Shown: positions 34,198 through 44,392 of the stretch, in pieces | How the letters are laid out: the number at the start of each line of letters is the position of its first letter | How positions within the stretch are numbered: the first letter of the stretch is position 1 | Position numbers and translations under genes: made by a program | Assembly (NCBI RefSeq): GCF_907164905.1 | Contig: NZ_CAJRAF010000001.1 | Coordinates: 1,461,001 to 1,525,000 of the forward strand | DNA length: 64,000 bases | Origin: Dyadobacter sp. CECT 9275 | GTDB taxonomy: Bacteria; Bacteroidota; Bacteroidia; Cytophagales; Spirosomataceae | Direction: 5' to 3' | The notes under the pieces: model-generated | What the model was told of the DNA's origin: nothing | Seen by the model: only the letters and a program-made list of their open reading frames with translations | The model's database searches: none

Positions 34198-34656
34198 ATG
34201 AAAAAGATAACCTTACTAGTAGCTTCATTATTATTGTCGGGTACAGTTGCGCTGACAAGCTGTTCAGACAAGACAAAGGAATCCGCAAATGAGACCGTTG
34301 AAGAGGCCAAAAATGATATGGATGAAAACGTTGCTGAAGCTAAGGCCGACATCAAAGAGGCAGGAGAGGAGTTCAGTGACAAAGTAAAAAAGGATAAGGA
34401 GGAGCTAAAGGCAGATATTGATGATGCGATTGATAAGATCGACAAAAAAATAGAAGAGGCCGATGCCAAAATGGAAAAAGCCACAGAGAAGGAAAAGGCC
34501 AAATGGCAGGTTCGCAAAAAAGAACTAAATGAAGAAAGAGCAGAACTCAAAGCTTCATGGGAAAATACAAAGGATGAAACGGCCGAAAAGTGGGATGACT
34601 TTAAAGCCAAAACCAAAGCCAAAATCGAAAAGGTGAAAGCCGATTTGAATAGTTAA
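34198..34656 (+). CDS. Lysine/glutamate-rich helical lipoprotein
   Basis: This 152-residue protein begins with a lipoprotein signal (Cys at about residue 22 in ALTSCSDK). The rest is almost pure charged helix rich in Lys, Glu, Asp and Ala, with heptad-like spacing that predicts coiled coils and segments such as KADIKEAGEEFSDKVKKDKE. It resembles stress-related helical proteins such as sll1863-type or LEA-like proteins. No enzyme motif is present. It probably sits in the envelope as a spacer or stress factor. A strong terminator follows. Confidence 0.78.
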   Translation: MKKITLLVASLLLSGTVALTSCSDKTKESANETVEEAKNDMDENVAEAKADIKEAGEEFSDKVKKDKEELKADIDDAIDKIDKKIEEADAKMEKATEKEKAKWQVRKKELNEERAELKASWENTKDETAEKWDDFKAKTKAKIEKVKADLNS

Positions 34657-34680
34657 ATTAGAGGGTTAGGATTAGTAAGT

Positions 34681-34737
34681 AATTCCTGTTGGAGGAGATA
34701 ACCGAAAGGTTATCCGTTTCCAACAGGAATTTTTTTA
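34681..34737 (+). terminator. Strong two-tier terminator
   Basis: A perfect 13-bp outer stem (34681-34693 with 34719-34731) encloses a 7-bp inner stem (34697-34703 with 34708-34714) capped by a GAAA tetraloop. A run of T residues follows. Confidence 0.92.
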
Positions 34738-35032
34738 TGCCTGATACCTTTTCGTGCCGGTCTGGACTCACTTGGGCTGGTACAGGCAATCGTTGAGATT
34801 GATCATGTATATCGTTTTTAATATCAATCAGTTATGGCAGACCGCCGGTAAAAATAGGGCCCCAGTAGCTTTTAATATTGAGCATTAAGACAGTACCTGT
34901 TGGTAGAAAAAATAATTCGGAACGCAGTGAGCCGTTTCATCCGTGCCGGTACCTGTTGCACCACTGTCCACTCGGAAAGGAAAAACCCGTATCTTAACCT
35001 TCGTAATCCTTTTTTATTATAAATACATCACC
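34738..35032 (+). other. Non-coding stretch before the haem c lipoprotein gene
   Basis: About 295 bp follow the terminator with no gene. I see no convincing promoter, RNA structure or repeat, apart from short AT-rich pieces just before the start codon at 35033. Confidence 0.5.
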
Positions 35033-37258
35033 ATGAACAAGCAAATTTGGGTTTTCTTTATTGCATTTGCATTTCTGTTTGTAACCTGCCAGGTTGCCAG
35101 GCAAAGTAACATACCCAGAACCACGGACGAATCTGTGAAATCAATTCCGGCATTCACCGAAAACCCCTCTCCACGGCACCTCACACCGGAGCAAAGTTTG
35201 AAAACTTTCAAACTTCCCAAAGGATATCACCTTGAACTGGTAGCCAGTGAGCCTATGATCCATGAGCCAGTTGCCATTGCCTGGGACGGTAATGCCCGCA
35301 TGTATGTAGCCGAACTCAACACTTATATGCAGGACGTGGAGGGTACCAACGAGCATGCACCCACCAGCAGAGTAATGCTTCTGGAGGACACCGATAAGGA
35401 TGGCCGTATGGATAAAAGTTCTGTTTTTATCGACAAGATGCTGTTGCCAAGGATGATTCTCTGTGTCGGGCACGAGCTGCTTGTGAATGAAACAGATACT
35501 TACGACATTTTTAGTTATAAAGATACAAACGGTGACGGTGTAGCGGATGTGAAAAGGGGGGTATACACGCCTGGCAAAAAGGCGCCGGGAAACCTGGAGC
35601 ATCAGCGCAGCGGGCTGGACTGGAACGTTGATAACTGGATTTATCAGACTGTGGATCCGGTTCGGTTCAGATACGCCAATGGTATACTGAAACCCGATTC
35701 AATCCCGAGCGGGTCTGGTGGGCAGTGGGGAATAACGCATGACAATTACGGACGCCTGTTTTATTCTTCTGCTGGCGGAGAGGTACCTGCACTGGGATTT
35801 CAGATCAACCCGGTTTACGGACGTATGGAAATAGACGATCAGTATCAGGACGATTTCAATGCAGTGTGGCCAATTATCAAAACGCCTGACGTAGAGGGAG
35901 GCCTTAAAAGGCTGCGCCCCGACACCACACTCAACCATTTCACCGCCAGTTGCGGACAGGTCGTATTCAGGGGTGACCGTTTGCCAGGTGACCTCGCAGG
36001 AGATCTGCTCATCAGTGAGCCGGTGGGACGTTTAATTCGCAGGGCGAAGGTTATCAATAATAATGGCAAAATAACGCTGCAAAATGCCTATCAGAAAGAA
36101 GAGTTCATTGCCTCTACAGACATGAACTTTCGAGTGGTGAATATGTATACGGGTCCGGACGGCTGTCTGTATCTTGTGGATATGAACAGGGGGATTATCC
36201 AGGAAGGTAACTGGACAGGGCCCAATAGTTATCTTAGACCGCAGATCAAAAGGCTGGGACTGGATAAAAACATTCAGCACGGACGTATCTATAGGTTGGT
36301 ATATGATGGAATCAATCCTGGTCCGGCACCTCGTCTGCTGGACGAACCGTCCGGAAACTTGGTCGGCTACCTGGGCCATCCGAATGGCTGGTGGCGCGAT
36401 AATGCGCAGAAAGAGCTGGTATTAAGAAATGATAAATCGGTGGTTCCTGATTTAAAAGAGATTGCGGAAGGGAAGCAGAACAAACGGCTTAAAACTACTT
36501 CGCCACTGGCTCGTCTGCACGCACTTTACACGCTGGACGGGCTGGGTGAGTTAGATAGAGGTATCATTGTCAATTCATTAAAAGATCCTGATATGCAGGT
36601 ACGCAAAGCCGCTGTGATACTGAGTGAGGGTTTTCTTAAACAAAATGACGAACAGCTCATCGAACAGCTCGCGGTACTGAAAAATGACCCAAGTGTTGAC
36701 GTCCGTATGCAGCTGGTATTATCATTATCGTACAGCAAAATACCCAAGGCCAAGACGCTGGCTAAGGAACTTGTTAGGGCTTCTGACGGAAATGATATGC
36801 TTGCCCGCGCGCAGAGGAGTATTGATAAAAATGAAGATGTGAAGAAATTTGGCCAGCGCCTCGGCCGTATGGATGAGACGGACAGGAATCTGGTACTGAA
36901 TGGTGCCGTAATTTACAAATCCCTTTGCTCCACCTGTCATGGTATCGACGGGAAAGGTCTCGTCAGTAAAACGGCGCCTCCTTTGCAGGGATCCAAAAGG
37001 CTTGGCAGGGGAACTGACGCCTCGGTCCGTATTCTTTTACACGGCCTTTCGGGGAGTATTGACGGGCAGACTTATCCCACTGAAATGCCGGCCATGGGCG
37101 ACAATGACGACCAGTGGATTGCCTCGGTATTGAGCTATGTGAAGTATGAATTCGGGCAGGCATCTCCGGTGAGGCCCGACGATGTCAGAAAAATAAGAGA
37201 ACAAACAGCCGGAAGATCAAAGGCCTGGACTTTGGAAGAACTTTCAGTGAAGCAGTAG
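35033..37258 (+). CDS. Haem c-containing membrane-bound dehydrogenase-like lipoprotein (PVC-type)
   Basis: This 741-residue lipoprotein (Cys at residue 19) has three parts. An N-terminal beta-propeller of the sorbosone/glucose dehydrogenase type (about residues 50-460) is followed by HEAT-like helical repeats (about 480-610). A C-terminal cytochrome c domain has the haem motif CSTCH at 632-636 and a likely Met ligand in EMPAMGD. Related proteins, best known from Planctomycetes, are thought to oxidise sugars or alcohols outside the inner membrane and pass electrons through the haem. Its haem must be attached by a Ccm system such as that at 5-9.7 kb. A Tat-exported oxidoreductase gene follows after 76 bases. 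Confidence 0.88.
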   Translation: MNKQIWVFFIAFAFLFVTCQVARQSNIPRTTDESVKSIPAFTENPSPRHLTPEQSLKTFKLPKGYHLELVASEPMIHEPVAIAWDGNARMYVAELNTYMQDVEGTNEHAPTSRVMLLEDTDKDGRMDKSSVFIDKMLLPRMILCVGHELLVNETDTYDIFSYKDTNGDGVADVKRGVYTPGKKAPGNLEHQRSGLDWNVDNWIYQTVDPVRFRYANGILKPDSIPSGSGGQWGITHDNYGRLFYSSAGGEVPALGFQINPVYGRMEIDDQYQDDFNAVWPIIKTPDVEGGLKRLRPDTTLNHFTASCGQVVFRGDRLPGDLAGDLLISEPVGRLIRRAKVINNNGKITLQNAYQKEEFIASTDMNFRVVNMYTGPDGCLYLVDMNRGIIQEGNWTGPNSYLRPQIKRLGLDKNIQHGRIYRLVYDGINPGPAPRLLDEPSGNLVGYLGHPNGWWRDNAQKELVLRNDKSVVPDLKEIAEGKQNKRLKTTSPLARLHALYTLDGLGELDRGIIVNSLKDPDMQVRKAAVILSEGFLKQNDEQLIEQLAVLKNDPSVDVRMQLVLSLSYSKIPKAKTLAKELVRASDGNDMLARAQRSIDKNEDVKKFGQRLGRMDETDRNLVLNGAVIYKSLCSTCHGIDGKGLVSKTAPPLQGSKRLGRGTDASVRILLHGLSGSIDGQTYPTEMPAMGDNDDQWIASVLSYVKYEFGQASPVRPDDVRKIREQTAGRSKAWTLEELSVKQ

Positions 37259-37334
37259 GGCTCGGTGCGTTTACCGGTTGTGGAATGTCAGTTTAAAAGG
37301 ATACCCATTTATAACCAATTAGTGAGTCATTGTT

Positions 37335-38723
37335 ATGTCAAATTTTAACGAAAAAAACCGGCGGGACTTTATAAAGAAGCTTACCGGAGGAGCTTTGCTC
37401 GCAGCCAGTCCTGTAAACCCGCTTTTGGCCGGTCGGCCCGGCTCAGCGCAGGAGATACCCTGGGCAGGCAAGAAAATTACTGCCAACGATACCATCCAGA
37501 TCGCATGCATCGGCACGGGAATCATGGGAATGGGAGATACCCGCACGGCACTTAAAATTCCAGGGGTGAAACTCATGGCCGTAGCCGATCTGTACGATGG
37601 TCGCCTGGTGCGCGCCAAAGAACTGTTTGGAAATGATATACAGACCACCCGCGATTATTCCCAAATCCTGAGCCGTAAGGATATCGATGCGATCATTCTC
37701 GCTACGCCGGACCACCTGCATTCCCAGATCGGTATCGAAGCCCTGAAAGCGGGAAAGGCAGTGTATTGCGAAAAACCAATGGTTCATAAAATTGAGCAGG
37801 GACATGACATGATCAAAGCGGCGAAGGCTTCCAAAAAGACATTTCAGGTAGGCAGCCAACGGGTGAGTTCCATTATCTATGCCAAAGTAAAGGAACTGTA
37901 CAAAGCAGGGGCCATTGGTGAACTCAATTTCATTGAGGTATATTACGACAGGCATTCGGCGCAGGGTGCATGGCAGTATTCGCTGCCGCCCGACGCGTCT
38001 CCGGCAACAGTTGACTGGAATCGTTTTCTGAGTGACAAAGCTCCTAAAATAGCCTATGATCCGCTGCGTTTTTTCCGCTGGAGGAATTACCAGGATTATG
38101 GTACCGGCGTAGCTGGTGACCTTTTTGTTCATCTTTTTTCCGGTCTGCATTATATTCTGGATTCCAAAGGGCCTAATCGCGTCATGACCAGTGGCGGTTT
38201 AAGATATTGGAAAGACGGACGTGACGTACCGGACGTGATGGTAGGGATTTATGACTATCCCAAAACAGCTTCACATCCAGCATTTAATCTGACGTTGAGG
38301 GTCAATTTTGTGGATGGTTCCGGAGGTGGGTCGGGCTTCCGGTTTGTGGGTACCGACGGGCAGATTACCCTGTTAGGAGACACCGTCACGGTGAAGAGGA
38401 AAAAAATGCCGATCGCTCCCGGTTACTCCATCAGTACCTTCCCGAAAGCTTTGCAGGATCAGTTCCTGGCGAGCTACAATGAAAAATATCCCGTCAAACC
38501 CGAAATGTCGGAACCGGATACGGAGGAGTATAAGGCGCCCGAAGGTTATGACGACAGGCTGGATCATTTCGCAAATTTCTTCGACTCAATGCGTAATAAC
38601 ACCAAAGTTGTGGAAGATGCTGAATTTGGCTTCCGTGCAGCGGGGCCTGCCCTGTTATCCAACAAAAGCTATTTTGAGAAAACAATCGTTAACTGGGATC
38701 CGGAGGCGATGAAGATCGTTTAG
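37335..38723 (+). CDS. Tat-exported Gfo/Idh/MocA family oxidoreductase
   Basis: This 462-residue protein has a twin-arginine signal (NRRDFIKKLTGG, then a hydrophobic stretch to about residue 35) and a Rossmann fold with IGTGIMGMGDTR near residue 57. The catalytic segment CEKPMVHK (EKP) is that of Gfo/Idh/MocA enzymes. Export by Tat implies that NAD(P) is bound before transport. It probably changes or opens sugars in the periplasm, likely with the haem c protein encoded just upstream. The exact substrate is unknown. Confidence 0.9.
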   Translation: MSNFNEKNRRDFIKKLTGGALLAASPVNPLLAGRPGSAQEIPWAGKKITANDTIQIACIGTGIMGMGDTRTALKIPGVKLMAVADLYDGRLVRAKELFGNDIQTTRDYSQILSRKDIDAIILATPDHLHSQIGIEALKAGKAVYCEKPMVHKIEQGHDMIKAAKASKKTFQVGSQRVSSIIYAKVKELYKAGAIGELNFIEVYYDRHSAQGAWQYSLPPDASPATVDWNRFLSDKAPKIAYDPLRFFRWRNYQDYGTGVAGDLFVHLFSGLHYILDSKGPNRVMTSGGLRYWKDGRDVPDVMVGIYDYPKTASHPAFNLTLRVNFVDGSGGGSGFRFVGTDGQITLLGDTVTVKRKKMPIAPGYSISTFPKALQDQFLASYNEKYPVKPEMSEPDTEEYKAPEGYDDRLDHFANFFDSMRNNTKVVEDAEFGFRAAGPALLSNKSYFEKTIVNWDPEAMKIV

Positions 38724-38733
38724 AGATTTTCCA

Positions 38734-38766
38734 AGACTTTCCAAGTCTTCAAGACTTGGAAAGTCT
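38734..38766 (+). terminator. Perfect 16-bp hairpin after the oxidoreductase gene
   Basis: Arms 38734-38749 and 38751-38766 pair perfectly around a single central base, 10 bases after the stop. There is no T tract, so it may be a Rho-independent terminator of weak type or a dispersed palindrome. Confidence 0.6.
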
Positions 38767-38950
38767 ATGTATATGGGCATTAAATTTCAGAACCATCCGG
38801 TTTTCTCCGAATGGTTTTTTGCTACCTCCGAATACAATCAGAAATTATTAGTATATATTAATGTATTATTTTAATAAAAAAGATAAAAATAGTAGGGTAT
38901 ATATTCCTGATTTGCGGCTCATCTAATAAAAGTGTCAGTAAATTGAAAGG

Positions 38951-39517
38951 ATGAAAGCACGTATAACTTCTGATGAGGCCCAAAAACTTTGGCACGACTA
39001 TCAGTCGGGCGATATGTATGCACTGGCTAATATCATGCAGAGTTATTACTCCGACCTTTTCCATTGGGGCCTTCGCCTTTATGGCGAACGCGAGTTCGTG
39101 AAGGACTGTATTCAGGACATGTTTGTAAAGCTCTGGAAAATGCAGGAATCCGTGAATTCAGTTGAAAATGTACGGTCCTATCTGCTTGTTGTTCTTAAAA
39201 CCCGAATACTCAGGGAACTGTCTAAAAAGCATGTCACCCATCAATCGGTCTTGTCAGAAGATTACTCTTTCTCGGTTGAATTTGCGGCGGATCTCCGGCT
39301 GATTGACGAGGAGCACGAAATCTATCGTATCAGGAAGCTGGAAGTAATTCTCAATAATTTATCAGGCAGGCAAAAAGAACTGATCTATTTAAGATTCTAC
39401 CAGAGTCTGAGTTTCGAACAAATTGCCGAAGTAATGCAGCTCAGCAGGCAGTCGGTTTACAATTTACTCCAGAAGTCTCTGGGGAGTCTGAGGAAGCAGT
39501 ATGATGGTGTTACATAA
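38951..39517 (+). CDS. ECF RNA polymerase sigma factor, FecI-like
   Basis: This 188-residue sigma factor has a region 2 (about residues 24-92, with DCIQDMFVKLWKMQESVNSV) and a region 4 helix-turn-helix (about 125-178, with LSFEQIAEVMQLSRQSVYN). The following gene encodes a FecR-type anti-sigma factor and the next one a SusC with an STN domain, so it should direct transcription of the susC-susD genes and perhaps the whole sugar-acid locus when the substrate is present. The 227-bp AT-rich region before it holds a hairpin and no clear promoter. Confidence 0.93.
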   Translation: MKARITSDEAQKLWHDYQSGDMYALANIMQSYYSDLFHWGLRLYGEREFVKDCIQDMFVKLWKMQESVNSVENVRSYLLVVLKTRILRELSKKHVTHQSVLSEDYSFSVEFAADLRLIDEEHEIYRIRKLEVILNNLSGRQKELIYLRFYQSLSFEQIAEVMQLSRQSVYNLLQKSLGSLRKQYDGVT

Positions 39518-39593
39518 AGCTAATTTCTTTATTGATCGAGCGTCGTATAGTGCAAAGCGTGATAAAGGTGTTTAGAAATGCAAGCCCGGACCT

Positions 39594-40703
39594 ATGAATA
39601 ACTACAAATCATATACCTTAGAGGATTTTCTTCATGATGAAAGTTTTCGTAACTGGGTCCAGGGAGTTGGTAATCAGGAGGTTTTCTGGATCACATTTCT
39701 GAATAAGTTTCCCGAGAAACAGGAGGTTTTCAGGCAGGCGGAGCACATTATCCGGGCTGCAGACGTACCTGCTGACCGGATCAGTGAAAGGGAAATAAGG
39801 AACGAGGTACAGCTTTTCATAGAACGGGCGGGGCAAATTGATCCTACTGTATCTGGTATTCCTGTCGCATCGGGCCGGCCGCGTATCTTCACGCAAAAAA
39901 TATTCGTACGCTGGGCGATTTCCGTAGCCGCTATGCTGCTGGTAAGTGTAGGCCTGAACTGGTATCTGAACAAAACGAAAACAGAAGCTTCAGGTTTAAC
40001 CGCCTTACGTACAGGTCCTGCTGATCTGGTGCAGACCAGTAATGATACCGGCAAGCCCCTCAAAATGACGCTGGCTGATGGCTCCGAAGTGGTTTTGAGC
40101 CCGAAGAGTTACCTGCGTTATCCTTCCCAGTTTGCCGATAGTTCCCGTATCGTCTACCTGGTGGGAGAGGCCAGCTTTTCGGTAAAAAGGCAGGGGCAAT
40201 CATTTCTGGTTTACACGGGTGAAGTGATCACAAAGGTATTGGGTACGAGGTTCGTGGTCAGGGCTTTTGATCAGGATAAAAAAATCACGGTTCAGGTGCA
40301 GACGGGCAAGGTGTCGGTATATGTGGCTAAACCCAAGCTTGTTCACTCCGAAAAGGAAGTAAAAGGCCTGATCATCACCGCAAACCAGGCGGCGATTTTC
40401 GAGAAGGATATCAGCCAGCTTTCCAAAACGCTTGTGAAAAATCCGGAAAAACTAACGAAAAGTTCAGTTGAAAACATTTCCAGATATGATGAGGTTCCGC
40501 TTCCGGTGATCCTGCATGACCTGGAAAAAGCTTACGGTATCACGGTTCAGTTTGATGCACGCAATTTCATGGATTGCAGAATTACAGCCACGCTGTCCAA
40601 CGAAAGCATGTACGAAAAACTTGATATTCTGTGCAGGACCATATCCGCAAGTTACGAAATTGTTGACGGCCAGATTATTGTAAGCGGAAAAGGATGTCAG
40701 TAA
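39594..40703 (+). CDS. FecR-family anti-sigma factor
   Basis: This 369-residue membrane protein has a cytoplasmic N terminus (about residues 1-100), one membrane helix (about 104-123, with ISVAAMLLVSVGLNWYL), a periplasmic FecR domain (LADGSEVVLSPKSYLRYP onward) and a C-terminal DUF4974 domain (VQFDARNF to the end). It should hold the upstream sigma factor and release it on a signal from the STN domain of the downstream SusC. It follows the sigma gene by 76 bases. Confidence 0.94.
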   Translation: MNNYKSYTLEDFLHDESFRNWVQGVGNQEVFWITFLNKFPEKQEVFRQAEHIIRAADVPADRISEREIRNEVQLFIERAGQIDPTVSGIPVASGRPRIFTQKIFVRWAISVAAMLLVSVGLNWYLNKTKTEASGLTALRTGPADLVQTSNDTGKPLKMTLADGSEVVLSPKSYLRYPSQFADSSRIVYLVGEASFSVKRQGQSFLVYTGEVITKVLGTRFVVRAFDQDKKITVQVQTGKVSVYVAKPKLVHSEKEVKGLIITANQAAIFEKDISQLSKTLVKNPEKLTKSSVENISRYDEVPLPVILHDLEKAYGITVQFDARNFMDCRITATLSNESMYEKLDILCRTISASYEIVDGQIIVSGKGCQ

Positions 40704-40897
40704 GTGACTGAAAATGGCCTGCTGGCCTTCTTCAGAAGCAACTCAAAAGTAGTTCCGGTATTTAGTACCCCAGTGAATAAAAATGGCAGCGGATATCCCA
40801 CTGCCACATAGGTCAATCCACTGAGTCTTCACTCGCCAAAGTCCGGCTCAGTATCAACAATTCCTTTTAACAAGAACCATTAACCCTTGTCAAACTT

Positions 40898-43800
40898 ATG
40901 AAAAAACACGTTACCAGACAATTCTGGCTAAAACTTATGAGGTTTTCAATAACACAGAGTTTTGTCATGCTGATGCTTGTGGGCGTATCTTATGCCCATT
41001 CAGGTAAAGCGCAGGAATACCTGAACCGCCGTTTGTCCGTACAGGCCGAAAACCGGGAGATCAAGAAGGTACTGGCAGACATTGAAAAGGAAACCGATGT
41101 ACGGTTTGTATACAGTTCCAACGTGATTTCCGCTTCCAAAAAAGTTACGTTGCTCGCTAACAATTCTACATTGGAGGAGGTTTTAAACCGGCTGTTCAAA
41201 CCACTGAAAGTGAAATATGAACTGGCTGGGAGAAAAATTATCCTGTCGGCTGCAGCGCCAGGTCCTGACCACGGTGTAATTCCTGTGACCACAAAGACAG
41301 ATATCCTGGGCGCCATCAGAAATATATCCGGAAAAGTAACGGATGAAAGAGGCGTGGCGCTGCCAGGCGTGAACATCATCGTTAAAGGAACACAACGCGG
41401 AACAACCACCAATGCAGATGGGATATTCCAGATAGAATTGCAGAACGGTGATAATGTATTGTTGCTGAGCTTTGTAGGGTTTCAGAGCAAAGAGGTAACA
41501 GTAGGAAACGAATCTAATCTGACGGTTTCACTGGCACCCGAAAGCAAGGCGCTGGAAGAGGTGGTGGTAACGGCGCTTGGCATTAAAAAATCTGCGAAAA
41601 GCCTTGGATATGCTACCGCAACCGTAGCGAAAGAAGAAATGACGGTGAACAGGACTGCCAATTTCATGAATGCCCTGCAGGGTAAAATGGCAGGGGTGAA
41701 TATTACCTCACTGGGCTCTGGGCCAGCTGGTACCAGCAAAATTCGGATCCGCGGACAATCCTCTTTCGGAGGCAATAATTCTCCGTTGATCGTTGTGAAC
41801 GGGGTACCAATTGATAATACCAACTTTGGTGCAAAAGGTGATGCCGGTGACAAAGGGTCTAACCGGACGTCGGACAGCGGGGATGGCCTGAGCAGTATCA
41901 ATCCCGATAACATTGAGTCGATGACAGTGCTAAAGGGAGCGGCGGCATCAGCATTATACGGCTCCCGCGCCAAGGATGGCGTCATCATGATCACCACCAA
42001 AACCAGCGGGAACGGGGTGGGGATCGGGATTGAATATAACAGCAATTTCACCACCGAAACACCCCTTGACTATACCGACTATCAATATGAATATGGCCAG
42101 GGTGAAAATGGCCTAAGGCCTACCACCCCCAACCCAACATCAGGACAATGGAGTTTTGGTGAAAAATTCGCACCCGGCATGACCCAGATATTGTTTGACG
42201 GCGTAGAGGTGCCCTATACCCCGCAGCGTCACCAGATCACCGATTACTATCAGAAGGGGAACACCTTTACGAACACCCTGACCCTTTCTTCGGGAAGTGA
42301 GTTTGGCGGGTTCAGCCTGTCGCTTTCGAACCTGGATAACCGTACCATTCTTCCCGGCTCGGGTTATCACCGAAAAACCGTGAACCTTGGTTTTACGCAG
42401 ACAATGGCCAAAAAACTCACTGTTTCCGGTAACATCAATTACTCCAACGAAACCAGGAAAAACCCGCCAAACATTGCGGAGCAGGATTACAGCCCGGTTT
42501 CCATTTATAACATGGCTAATTCCATGCCGCTGGACCTGCTCGAGAAATATGCTACGGACGCCAATGGGAATGAGTACGTATGGTCACGGTTTACCAACAG
42601 AACCAATCCATATTTCGCTCTGAAACGTTTCGAAAATATTGATAAAGACAGAGTTTTCGGTAACCTTTCGGTGCGCTACAATTTTACGAGCTGGTTATAT
42701 GTCCAGGGCAGGGTGGGGCAGGACTATTATGCACGGGAGCAGGAGTATAACCTGCCCACCGGGAGCCAGCGCCAGCCAGCCGCCCCGGCGGGTTTTGTCA
42801 ACGGACAGTATGTTCAGGATACTCGGAGTGTGCGTGAGCTGAATGCAGATATCCTTCTTTCGGCCAACCGTACTTTCGGTAATTTTGGTATCAATGTGAA
42901 TGTGGGGGGAAACCAGATGTACAGGAAACTGAGCCGTCATAATGTATTCGTCCAGGATTTTTATACCAGAGGTTTATATACGATCGGAAACGGCAGGCAA
43001 AGGGATGCAACTTATGATTTTTCGAAAAGACAGGTGAACTCGGTGTACGGCTCGGCGGAAGTGTCCTATAAGGACTTTTTATTCCTGAACGGAACCGTCA
43101 GAAACGACTGGTTTTCAACACTCTCTCCGGCCAACCGCAGTATCATATATCCCTCGGTTACCGCAAGTTTTGTTTTCTCCCAGGCACTTGCTGCTTCTCT
43201 TCCTGCCTGGATCACCTTTGGTAAAGTGAGGGTTGCATACGCCGAAGTGGGAAGTGATACGGACGTGCAGCCTTATGCCAATAACCTTTTCTATGGCATT
43301 AACCCACAGCAATTTCCTAATCCTTCAGGCGTGGCTCAGCCGCTTGCTTCCATCAGCGGATCTACTGTCCCCAATGCTAATTTGCGTCCGATGAGGGTTT
43401 CAGAAAAGGAAGTGGGTCTGGAACTCAAGCTGTTTAACAATTTACTTGGGCTTGACTTTGCCTATTACGACAAGCTATCCTCTGACCAGATACTGCAGGC
43501 GCAGACTTCGGATGCGTCGGGATATCTCACGCAACTCATTAATGTAGGAAAAGGTCGGAACCGTGGGATGGAAATGATGGTCAACCTTTTTCCTGTGAGA
43601 AAGACCAACCTGAGCTGGAACCTGAGTTTCAATGCTGCGTACAATGTAACAAAAGTACTGGACCTGGGTGGAGATGTGAGCGATGCGATGATCACGGTGG
43701 GCACAGGGGATTTTACAGGTGAACTGCGGCAGGTGGTGGGCAAATCCATGGGGCAGTTGTACGGGTTCGGGTATCTGAGAAACCAACAGGGGCAGCAGGT

Positions 43801-44392
43801 TTTTGATGCCGGAAACGGCAGACCTTTGCGTACCGCCACACAGATTTCCTTTGGAAGCGCATTGCCTAAATGGGTGGGAGGAATTACCAACAGCTTTAAT
43901 TACAAAGATCTTTCCCTCTCCTTCCTGATCGATTTCAAACTGGGGCATAAAATGATATCCGGTACCAATCACAACGCTTGGCGACACGGGCTGATGAAAG
44001 AGACTCTGCCTGGTAGGGCCGAAGGGTTCGTGATCGGAGATGGGGTAAATCCTAACGGAGAGGTGAACAAAACGAAGTCGGGAGTGCAGGCTTATTATGA
44101 AACCGTGCGTTCGCAGAATATTGCAGAACAGTTTGTCTACAATGCGGGATTATGGCAACTACGGCAGGTAACCATCGGTTATGACTTCTCTAAATTTCTG
44201 CCCGGGAATATACCTTTTATCAAAGGTGCAAGGCTGAACGCGGTGGCCAATAACGTTGCAGTCCTGAAAAAATGGGTACCTAATATTCACCCCGATCAGT
44301 TTGGGTTCCCATCGGATAATCTTATCGGGCTGGAAGCAACAGGGCTGCCTGTCACGCGCAGTATGGGTTTTAATCTCAACCTCAAATTCTGA
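40898..44392 (+). CDS. SusC/RagA-type TonB-dependent transporter with STN signalling domain
   Basis: This complete 1164-residue SusC has a signal peptide (about residues 1-36), an STN domain (about 48-105, with QAENREIKKVLADIEKETD) that talks to FecR, and a carboxypeptidase-regulatory-like domain (about 146-220, with GVALPGVNIIVKGTQRGTTT). A plug (about 225-370, with GAAASALYGSRAKDGVIMI) and a long barrel follow. The STN domain marks it as the sensor of the FecI/FecR circuit upstream. Its substrate is probably a sugar-acid-containing glycan, judging from the genes downstream; this is inferred only from position. Confidence 0.95.
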   Translation: MKKHVTRQFWLKLMRFSITQSFVMLMLVGVSYAHSGKAQEYLNRRLSVQAENREIKKVLADIEKETDVRFVYSSNVISASKKVTLLANNSTLEEVLNRLFKPLKVKYELAGRKIILSAAAPGPDHGVIPVTTKTDILGAIRNISGKVTDERGVALPGVNIIVKGTQRGTTTNADGIFQIELQNGDNVLLLSFVGFQSKEVTVGNESNLTVSLAPESKALEEVVVTALGIKKSAKSLGYATATVAKEEMTVNRTANFMNALQGKMAGVNITSLGSGPAGTSKIRIRGQSSFGGNNSPLIVVNGVPIDNTNFGAKGDAGDKGSNRTSDSGDGLSSINPDNIESMTVLKGAAASALYGSRAKDGVIMITTKTSGNGVGIGIEYNSNFTTETPLDYTDYQYEYGQGENGLRPTTPNPTSGQWSFGEKFAPGMTQILFDGVEVPYTPQRHQITDYYQKGNTFTNTLTLSSGSEFGGFSLSLSNLDNRTILPGSGYHRKTVNLGFTQTMAKKLTVSGNINYSNETRKNPPNIAEQDYSPVSIYNMANSMPLDLLEKYATDANGNEYVWSRFTNRTNPYFALKRFENIDKDRVFGNLSVRYNFTSWLYVQGRVGQDYYAREQEYNLPTGSQRQPAAPAGFVNGQYVQDTRSVRELNADILLSANRTFGNFGINVNVGGNQMYRKLSRHNVFVQDFYTRGLYTIGNGRQRDATYDFSKRQVNSVYGSAEVSYKDFLFLNGTVRNDWFSTLSPANRSIIYPSVTASFVFSQALAASLPAWITFGKVRVAYAEVGSDTDVQPYANNLFYGINPQQFPNPSGVAQPLASISGSTVPNANLRPMRVSEKEVGLELKLFNNLLGLDFAYYDKLSSDQILQAQTSDASGYLTQLINVGKGRNRGMEMMVNLFPVRKTNLSWNLSFNAAYNVTKVLDLGGDVSDAMITVGTGDFTGELRQVVGKSMGQLYGFGYLRNQQGQQVFDAGNGRPLRTATQISFGSALPKWVGGITNSFNYKDLSLSFLIDFKLGHKMISGTNHNAWRHGLMKETLPGRAEGFVIGDGVNPNGEVNKTKSGVQAYYETVRSQNIAEQFVYNAGLWQLRQVTIGYDFSKFLPGNIPFIKGARLNAVANNVAVLKKWVPNIHPDQFGFPSDNLIGLEATGLPVTRSMGFNLNLKF

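Noticed and set aside
34056..34622. 188-residue serine-rich open frame on the minus strand
   Set aside because: It is the antisense of the Lys/Glu-rich lipoprotein gene; the Ser/Leu/Phe bias follows from the complementary codons.
37443..38150. 235-residue open frame on the minus strand
   Set aside because: It lies fully inside the Gfo/Idh/MocA gene and has low-complexity, non-family sequence; it is a shadow of that gene.
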